A DNA stretch of 12,819 bases from an uncultured Pseudomonadales bacterium. Its GTDB lineage: Bacteria > Pseudomonadota > Gammaproteobacteria > Pseudomonadales > Porticoccaceae. Shown piece by piece: positions 7,859 through 12,819 of this stretch. A program made the translations under genes and the position numbers. Where the stretch lies: assembly GCA_937998635.1 (NCBI GenBank), contig CALLDA010000054.1, positions 1-12,819 on the forward strand. Reading direction: 5' to 3'. The notes under the pieces were generated by a model that saw only the letters and a list, made by a program, of their open reading frames with translations, was not told where the DNA came from and did not search any database. Each line of letters opens with the position of its first letter. The first letter of the stretch is position 1.

Positions 7859-8752
7859 CTAGCTGGCATCGCTAACTTCATCGACTAATGACATAGCCAC
7901 AATTTCACCTACCTTGACAGTCAGTCCCGGTTCCAGCCTGGCCTCCAGGCGCAGTTGATTAGGCAACAACAAAATTACCGTAGAACCAAATTTGAAGCGA
8001 CCGATTTCCGCACCCTTGTCAAATCGAAGTGAGCTGTTGCCGTGGTCATCTCTATGATTGCAAACAAGTGATTTGTTCGGTGAGTAGCTGCCCTGCCAAA
8101 CGCTTTCAATACCAGCGACCATTATGGCTCCGACCATAATAAGTACAAACGGACCATGTTGGGATTCAAACAGGCACACCAAACGTTCATTGCGGGCGAA
8201 CAATCCTGGGATCATCGAAGCCGTCACCCCGTTCACGGAAAAGAGCCTTCCCGGAATGTAGTTAGACTGCATTAGCTTCCCTGACAGCGGCATATGCACC
8301 CGGTGGTAATCCCTTGGAGAAAGGTAGGTGGTAATAAACTTGCCATCCAGGAACTGCGAAGCGATGGTTTCATCGCCGATTAGATCACTGGCTAGATAGC
8401 TGAGGCCTTTGGCCTGAATTAACTGACCCTGAGTGATATCTCCGCACTGGCTGATGGTGCCGTCAGCTGGTGAGGTAAGAGCATTGGCATCTTCGACAAT
8501 AGGTCGCGCACTTGGCATGAGTGCGCGGGTGAAAAAATCATTGAAACTAGTGTAGGCATTGAGGTTCTGATCGCAGGCCTCACTCATATTTACCTGGAAT
8601 TTCCGGATGAAAACTCCGACAAGAAAATTCTTGAGCCAGGGTAATTTCGATTCAGCCAATCGAGCGCCCAGCCGGGACAGTAAATGTTGTGGCAAAAGGT
8701 ATTGTAGGCCACAGAAAAGCTTATCTTTAATACTGCTCACATTAGCGCTCAT
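7859..8752 (-). CDS. psd: Phosphatidylserine decarboxylase proenzyme
   Basis: Makes phosphatidylethanolamine from phosphatidylserine at the inner membrane. The 297-residue proenzyme is expected to cut itself in the FGST motif between G256 and S257, giving a beta chain and a short alpha chain whose N-terminal serine becomes the pyruvoyl cofactor. Other family signatures are SPADGTISQ with D97, TTYLSPRDYHRVHMP with H150 and H153, and LFSVNG plus LFARNER. D97, H153 and S257 correspond to the D-H-S self-cleavage triad of the E. coli enzyme. The C-terminus ends soon after the alpha-chain core and lacks the acidic tail of E. coli Psd. It lies 129 nt downstream of rsgA on the same strand, as in the E. 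coli rsgA-psd arrangement. The ribosome binding site before ATG 8752 is weak. Confidence 0.96.
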   Translation of the reverse strand: MSANVSSIKDKLFCGLQYLLPQHLLSRLGARLAESKLPWLKNFLVGVFIRKFQVNMSEACDQNLNAYTSFNDFFTRALMPSARPIVEDANALTSPADGTISQCGDITQGQLIQAKGLSYLASDLIGDETIASQFLDGKFITTYLSPRDYHRVHMPLSGKLMQSNYIPGRLFSVNGVTASMIPGLFARNERLVCLFESQHGPFVLIMVGAIMVAGIESVWQGSYSPNKSLVCNHRDDHGNSSLRFDKGAEIGRFKFGSTVILLLPNQLRLEARLEPGLTVKVGEIVAMSLVDEVSDAS

Positions 8753-8881
8753 AGATGTAGATTCTTGGTTAGATGCTCACACTTTGACAGCCAGAAAGTA
8801 GGTGGGGTAATTCGACGCTATTGTACTGTTATTAGAAGAGCGTTTTGCCGGATTAGTGTTTGTAGGGATGTTCTCCGGGGC

Positions 8882-9895
8882 TTATACATAGCCCAGACTT
8901 GCGCTGATTCGATGATAGCTATCCAGCCTCTGGGCCGATATTTCGCCCCGTTCACAGGCACTGCGTAGCGCGCAGTCCGGGTCGTCTTTATGGCTGCAGT
9001 TACGAAATCGGCATTGCCCTAAAAAAGTTCTAAATTCAACAAAACCCCGGGCCAGTTGTTGTTGATCCAGGTGTACCAGCCCGAATTCCCGAATGCCCGG
9101 TGAGTCAATGATGCTTCCGCCACCGGCTAACAAATACAGATCCGCCGTGGTCGTGGTGTGGCGGCCCTTGGCTCTGGCAGTAGACAGCCTGCCAATTTTC
9201 GCGTTGGCCGGTGGGCACAGGGTATTGATGATCGATGATTTGCCGACGCCGGATTGCCCGACAAAAACACTGGTTCGGTTGGTGAGCAGAGCGCTTAGTT
9301 CATCGATCCCTTCATCGGTATTAGCGGACACAGCCACTAGCGGATAGCCCAGATCTTTATAGGGAGCCAGCATAGTCGCCACCTCGGCAACGCGCTCGGT
9401 ATCCAAATCGCATTTGTTAAGAATAATAATCGGCGAAATCTGGTGGTGTTCGCTGGCGACCAGATAACGGTCGACCAACTCACTGTAGGGTTCTGGCTCC
9501 GGTGCCACGACAATCAGGATGTTATCTATATTCGCCACCACCGTGCGGATATTGCCGCGACTGTCCGGACGCTCCAGCTGGCTGGTTCTGGGCAATACAG
9601 CTGAAATAACCCCATCTGGATCGCCGTCACGCCACACGACCTGGTCGCCTGTCACCAGCGATTCCAGATGGGAGCGGAAGTAACATCTACGCAGCGGGCT
9701 GTCGGGCTGCTGGCTCGACATAACATCAGCCTGATTGCTAAAGCGCGTTACCACTGTGCCATTTTGCTCCGGCCCAAACTGACCGGAGGACAGGAGTTGA
9801 TCGACTATATCATCATTTTCTGGTATCGACGACGCGCGCGACTGTTTATCGCGAATGCGTTTTTGTTGCCGCAAAGTGAGTTTTGACTTGGTCAT
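8882..9895 (-). CDS. rsgA: Ribosome small subunit-dependent GTPase A
   Basis: RsgA (YjeQ) is a cytoplasmic GTPase that assists late 30S ribosomal subunit maturation, with GTP hydrolysis stimulated by the 30S particle. The 337-residue product shows the circularly permuted order of GTPase motifs typical of the family: G4 NKCD (160-163), then G1 GQSGVGKS (213-220), the threonine-rich G2 region (about 247-250) and G3 DSPG (264-267). An OB-fold region precedes these, and a C-terminal zinc finger follows with C295, C300, H302 and C308 (C-x4-C-x-H-x5-C). The basic, charged N-terminus is typical and supports ATG 9895, although the Shine-Dalgarno is poor. rsgA is divergent from the MscS-like gene and upstream of psd. 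Confidence 0.96.
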   Translation of the reverse strand: MTKSKLTLRQQKRIRDKQSRASSIPENDDIVDQLLSSGQFGPEQNGTVVTRFSNQADVMSSQQPDSPLRRCYFRSHLESLVTGDQVVWRDGDPDGVISAVLPRTSQLERPDSRGNIRTVVANIDNILIVVAPEPEPYSELVDRYLVASEHHQISPIIILNKCDLDTERVAEVATMLAPYKDLGYPLVAVSANTDEGIDELSALLTNRTSVFVGQSGVGKSSIINTLCPPANAKIGRLSTARAKGRHTTTTADLYLLAGGGSIIDSPGIREFGLVHLDQQQLARGFVEFRTFLGQCRFRNCSHKDDPDCALRSACERGEISAQRLDSYHRISASLGYV

Positions 9896-9931
9896 TGTGC
9901 TGGTTTTCTGCGCCTGTTCCGAACACCTAGC

Positions 9932-9955
9932 TTATAGCATAATGTACGGCTATAA
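9932..9955. promoter_or_regulatory. Inverted repeat in the divergent rsgA / MscS promoter region
   Basis: TTATAGC (9932-9938) and GCTATAA (9949-9955) form a perfect 7-bp inverted repeat with a 10-nt spacer. It sits in the 78-nt region from which rsgA (-) and the MscS-like gene (+) diverge. The AT-rich arms resemble -10 elements (TATAGC and CATAAT on +, TATAAG on -), but I found no good -35 partners. It could be an operator, or overlapping back-to-back -10 elements; no known regulator motif was recognised. Confidence 0.35.
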
Positions 9956-9973
9956 CATTGAGATGCTAAGGCT

Positions 9974-11029
9974 TTGCTGAGCTCTATATATGATGCAATG
10001 AAAGACTACCTGCCGCTGCTGATTGTCCTGGTGGTGTCAGTGGTATTGCTAAGTTGCGCTCACATCATGCTTATTCGACGCACCGTTGATCATCGGACGT
10101 CGCCCCTGTTTCGGCAGGTGGCCTTACTCCTGCTCACCGTTGTAGCGCTGATATCGGTTATTCTGGCGCTGCCCATATCAGAATCCGCTCGTGGTGACTT
10201 GCTCAGCCTATTGGGTTTGGTGCTTACCGGTGTAATCGCTTTGTCATCAACTACCTTTGTCTCCAATGCCATGGCGGGTTTTATGCTGCGCTCGGTAAAA
10301 AGTTTTAATCGGGGCGATTTTGTGCGGGTTAATGAGCATTTTGGTCGGGTCACTGAGCGGGGTTTGTTTCACACCGAGATTCAATCTGAAGACCGGGATC
10401 TGATTACTCTGCCCAATCTTTATCTGACCACCCATCCTGTCAAGGTGGTACGTGCCTCTGGAACTATCGTCTCCTGCGAGTTATCGCTGGGCTACGATAT
10501 ACCGTATTACCATGTTGAACCCTTATTAATGCAGGCTGGTATTGATGGGGGTTTAGAGGATCCTTTTGTCCAGATTCTGGCTCTGGGCGATGACGCGATC
10601 ACTTACAAAGTGGCGGGTTTTTGCGCGGAAGTGAAACAGATGCTGACTTTGCGAACCCGTTTGCGCAAAGCCGTATTGGACCAATTACACGGTGCCGGTA
10701 TAGAAATAGTATCGCCAGCATTTATCAACCAGCGGCGGCTCGGCGACACGGATCGAAAGGTTGCCCCGGCACGACCCAGGGTTTTAGATGCAGATGAGGT
10801 CCGTGCACCTGAGCAAGCGATATATGATAAAGCCGAAAGGGCGGAAAAAATCGATGCCCTGAAGGAAGAATTGAGTTTGCTTAAAGAGCAGGTGAGGGCT
10901 ACCAACAAGGAGAATGAAGAGAGTCATTCAGAAAATGCTGAGAGTAAATCGCAAATTTACCAGGCTGAAGATCGCATTAAGCATCTCGAAAATATCTTAA
11001 GAGTGGCGAAAGAAAAACGCGAGGACTAA
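9974..11029 (+). CDS. Small MscS-family mechanosensitive channel with C-terminal coiled coil
   Basis: Probable inner-membrane channel of the MscS superfamily, 351 residues from a TTG start. Three hydrophobic segments (about 12-33, 48-68 and 76-105) match the minimal MscS core. The third runs into the characteristic pore-lining helix and beta domain (SNAMAGFMLR, then FNRGDFVRV, then ITLPN at 144-148). Family members of this type open under membrane tension to release solutes. Residues about 283-350 are highly charged with heptad-like leucines (IDALKEELSLLKEQ, then DRIKHLENILRVAKEK), a likely coiled coil absent from E. coli MscS. The start is uncertain: TTG 9974 has AAGG only 2 nt away, and ATG 9998 lacks a clear ribosome binding site. 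A stop at 9959 excludes longer versions. It lies divergent from rsgA and upstream of orn. Confidence 0.85.
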   Translation: MLSSIYDAMKDYLPLLIVLVVSVVLLSCAHIMLIRRTVDHRTSPLFRQVALLLLTVVALISVILALPISESARGDLLSLLGLVLTGVIALSSTTFVSNAMAGFMLRSVKSFNRGDFVRVNEHFGRVTERGLFHTEIQSEDRDLITLPNLYLTTHPVKVVRASGTIVSCELSLGYDIPYYHVEPLLMQAGIDGGLEDPFVQILALGDDAITYKVAGFCAEVKQMLTLRTRLRKAVLDQLHGAGIEIVSPAFINQRRLGDTDRKVAPARPRVLDADEVRAPEQAIYDKAERAEKIDALKEELSLLKEQVRATNKENEESHSENAESKSQIYQAEDRIKHLENILRVAKEKRED

Positions 11030-11051
11030 CTTATTTTGGGGTTTATTAGCA

Positions 11052-11070
11052 CAAGCTTTATAAGAGCTTG
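11052..11070 (+). terminator. Hairpin between MscS-like gene and orn
   Basis: CAAGCT (11052-11057) and AGCTTG (11065-11070) form a perfect 6-bp stem with a 7-nt loop, 23 nt after the MscS-like stop codon. Only a short, interrupted T-rich stretch follows (GGCTTTG), so termination would be weak. It may separate the MscS-like gene from orn or simply be a chance hairpin. Confidence 0.3.
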
Positions 11071-11146
11071 GCTTTGCAGCTCGTCTCAAATGTTCTCGAC
11101 GTAATAAATTTGAACTTAACAATGACTCTGTTTAACAGGCACTAAT

Positions 11147-11689
11147 ATGGATGAATTAAATCTGATCTGGATCGACCTCGAAATGACCGGGCTCGATACC
11201 GTCAATGATGTCATTATTGAAATCGCGACCCTGGTGACCGACAAGGATCTAAATATTCTTGCCGAAGGACCCATGCTTGCCATCCATCAGACCGATGCAG
11301 TACTTGATGGTATGGACGAATGGAATACTCGCCAACATGGTCAGTCGGGTTTAACAGCGCGGGTGCGTGCTAGCGAATTAACTGCAGCTGCTGCTGAGCA
11401 GCAAACTATCGAATTTCTCAAAGCCTGGGTGCCGCCGGGCAAATCACCCATGAGTGGCAATTCGATTTGTCAGGACCGAAGGTTTTTAGCCCGCGAAATG
11501 CCGGCCCTGGAAAACTTTTTCCATTACCGCAATCTTGATGTCAGTAGCATCAAAGAGCTGGTGACTCGTTGGCGGCCGGAGCTGCTCAATGGCTTTCGCA
11601 AAAAAGGCAGTCACCTGGCCATGGACGATATTCACGACTCCATCGCAGAGCTGGCTTATTACCGAGAGCATTTCATTATTAGCGATTAA
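11147..11689 (+). CDS. orn: Oligoribonuclease
   Basis: A 3'-to-5' exoribonuclease that degrades RNA fragments of two to five nucleotides to mononucleotides, finishing mRNA turnover. In Pseudomonas it also degrades pGpG, the product of c-di-GMP breakdown. The product has 180 residues, the usual size, with the complete DEDDh set: D10 and E12 in WIDLEMTG, D110 in NSICQDRRFL, and H156 and D161 in SHLAMDDI. It closely resembles E. coli Orn, including the NILAEGP and ELAYYREHFI segments. ATG 11147 has a modest AGG 7 nt upstream and fits the E. coli N-terminus. The 117-nt gap before it could carry its own promoter. In E. coli orn lies directly divergent from rsgA; here the MscS-like gene stands between them. 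Confidence 0.97.
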   Translation: MDELNLIWIDLEMTGLDTVNDVIIEIATLVTDKDLNILAEGPMLAIHQTDAVLDGMDEWNTRQHGQSGLTARVRASELTAAAAEQQTIEFLKAWVPPGKSPMSGNSICQDRRFLAREMPALENFFHYRNLDVSSIKELVTRWRPELLNGFRKKGSHLAMDDIHDSIAELAYYREHFIISD

Positions 11690-11739
11690 CTTATCGCCAT
11701 TGGGCCATAATTTTCACCACAATGCTAAAGCAACAGCGC

Positions 11740-11745
11740 AGGAGA
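11740..11745 (+). promoter_or_regulatory. Shine-Dalgarno of the acyl-CoA synthetase gene
   Basis: AGGAGA ends 5 nt before ATG 11751. It is a strong, well-placed site that fixes the start of a gene running off the window. Confidence 0.7.
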
Positions 11746-11750
11746 TTTCG

Positions 11751-12819
11751 ATGATAGTAGATCCCATACTTCCCCAGGACAGAATTGACGCGATGCGTAG
11801 CGAAGGCTGGTGGCGTGATGAAAACCTGCTGGACTATTTTGACGCCGCTCTGGCCGAATACCCCGATGAGGTTGCGGTGGTGGATTTCCGCACCGAAACC
11901 GGCGAAAAAATCACCGTCACCTATCGTGAGCTGGACGAGCGTTCCCGACGCATAGCTGTAGGACTCGCTCATTACGGCATTGAAAAGCAGGATGTAGTGT
12001 CTTTCCAGCTGCCCAATTGGTGGCAGTTTGTCGCCATCAATCTGGCGTGTTTACGGATTGGTGCGGTGAGTAATCCATTGATGCCTATATTCCGCGAGCG
12101 GGAATTGTCCTTCATGGTCGATTTTGCCGAATCAAAGGTCTTGATTGTGCCCAAATTATTTCGCGGTTTTGATCACGAAACTATGATCAATAACATGCGC
12201 GATCAACTACCTCGCTTGCAGCATCTGTTTGCCGTGGGTGGTGAGGGCGACAGCAGTTTTGAGGATCACCTGCTCAATCACTCCTTATCCACTGACGTCG
12301 ACGCCCTGTTTCGTGAACGCGAGCTCAATCCCCTCGACGTGATTTTACTGATGTACACCTCCGGCACCACTGGCATGCCCAAAGGTGTGATGCATTGCGC
12401 CAATACTTTTGTTTATAACGTTCACGAAATGGTCGGGCGCTGCGCCCTGAGCCAGGACGACAATATTTTAATGGGTTCGCCGCTCGCCCATTTGACCGGC
12501 TTTATGTACGGCATGTGGATGCCGATGATGCTGAAGACCAAAATGATTTTGCTCGATGTCTGGAACGTCAACACCGGCTGGCAATTGATAGCCGCCGAAC
12601 AAGCGTCTTTCGCCATGGGCGCCACACCGTTTCTTGCCGACCTAACCAACTCTGATCGCATCGATGAGTGCAATTCGCCCCGCTTTCGATTGTTTGTCTG
12701 CGGTGGCGCGCCGATTCCCCGTGTGCTGGCCGAGACGGCTGCCGAAAAACTCGATATTCATCTGATGGCGGTGTGGGGCATGAGCGAGTGTGGCGTTGCG
12801 ACGACGACCAAACTGGGTG
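11751..12819 (+). CDS. Acyl-CoA synthetase (AMP-dependent, FadK/AliA-like), 3'-truncated by window edge
   Basis: The frame opens at ATG 11751 and stays open to the end of the window: 356 codons, about two thirds of a typical 540-residue enzyme. It belongs to the adenylate-forming superfamily, which activates a carboxylic acid with ATP and joins it to coenzyme A. The P-loop-like motif YTSGTTGMPKG is at residues 202-212, GATPF follows later, and VWGMSE (341-346) takes the place of the usual YGxTE motif. The N-terminal half (SEGWWRDENLLDYF, SFQLPNWWQF, CLRIGAVSNPL) resembles E. coli FadK and cyclohexanecarboxylate-CoA ligases, so a medium-chain or cyclic acid substrate is possible but not shown. 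The C-terminal lid domain is outside the window. It starts 61 nt after orn and may belong to a downstream catabolic operon. Confidence 0.9.
   Translation, partial: MIVDPILPQDRIDAMRSEGWWRDENLLDYFDAALAEYPDEVAVVDFRTETGEKITVTYRELDERSRRIAVGLAHYGIEKQDVVSFQLPNWWQFVAINLACLRIGAVSNPLMPIFRERELSFMVDFAESKVLIVPKLFRGFDHETMINNMRDQLPRLQHLFAVGGEGDSSFEDHLLNHSLSTDVDALFRERELNPLDVILLMYTSGTTGMPKGVMHCANTFVYNVHEMVGRCALSQDDNILMGSPLAHLTGFMYGMWMPMMLKTKMILLDVWNVNTGWQLIAAEQASFAMGATPFLADLTNSDRIDECNSPRFRLFVCGGAPIPRVLAETAAEKLDIHLMAVWGMSECGVATTTKLG

Noticed and set aside
8784..8811. Promoter-like TTGACA with 16-nt spacer and GGTAAT on the + strand between psd and rsgA, which would make RNA antisense to rsgA.
   Set aside because: The -10 matches consensus at only four of six positions and nothing else supports an antisense transcript.
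8765..8968. A 67-codon + strand frame across the psd-rsgA gap and the rsgA 3' end.
   Set aside because: TTG start without a ribosome site, overlaps rsgA in antisense, and the peptide has no recognisable features.
10603..10908. A 101-codon - strand frame opposite the MscS-like gene.
   Set aside because: Antisense to the clear channel coding sequence, with no homology or ribosome site.
1..12819. Mobile elements, CRISPR arrays, tRNA or toxin-antitoxin genes.
   Set aside because: Looked for on both strands; no transposase, repeat array, tRNA fold or small paired genes were found, and almost all sequence is taken by conserved genes.

Overview
The window is about 12.8 kb of densely coding bacterial chromosome. 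Every complete gene is intact and most are housekeeping genes. Protein similarity recalled from known families, together with gene order, points to a gammaproteobacterium. The gltB-gltD-hemE order matches that of Pseudomonas, and the rsgA/psd/orn cluster is a gammaproteobacterial neighbourhood also found in E. coli. A marine lineage such as Cellvibrionales is a guess from overall resemblance; no rRNA or other marker is present to test it. I see no tRNA, rRNA, insertion sequence, prophage, CRISPR array or integrase.

Layout. (1) 1-6207, + strand: gltB (5' end cut by the window edge), gltD and hemE, with gaps of about 60 nt, probably one transcript. GltB and GltD form NADPH-dependent glutamate synthase; HemE is uroporphyrinogen decarboxylase of haem synthesis. 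(2) 6208-6412: a 205-nt non-coding gap, the longest in the window. (3) 6413-7816, +: a DUF3391 plus HD-GYP protein whose catalytic metal ligands are largely replaced. (4) 7859-9895, - strand: rsgA then psd, convergent with the HD-GYP gene. (5) 9896-9973: a short divergent intergenic region with a 7-bp inverted repeat. (6) 9974-11689, +: an MscS-type channel with a C-terminal coiled coil, then orn. (7) 11751-end, +: the first 356 codons of an acyl-CoA synthetase, cut by the window edge.

How the genes relate. RsgA (30S subunit maturation), Orn (last step of RNA decay, and degradation of pGpG in c-di-GMP turnover) and Psd (phosphatidylethanolamine synthesis) form a known conserved cluster. In E. 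coli that cluster also carries a mechanosensitive channel gene (mscM) after psd; here a much smaller, different channel sits between rsgA and orn. The HD-GYP-like protein lies close to orn, so two genes connected to c-di-GMP biology are within 5 kb, but its residues suggest it no longer hydrolyses the nucleotide.

I found no convincing undescribed multi-gene system. The best leads are the degenerate HD-GYP protein, the coiled-coil MscS protein in the rsgA-orn gap, and the unusual spacing between the ribosome binding site and start codon of hemE.
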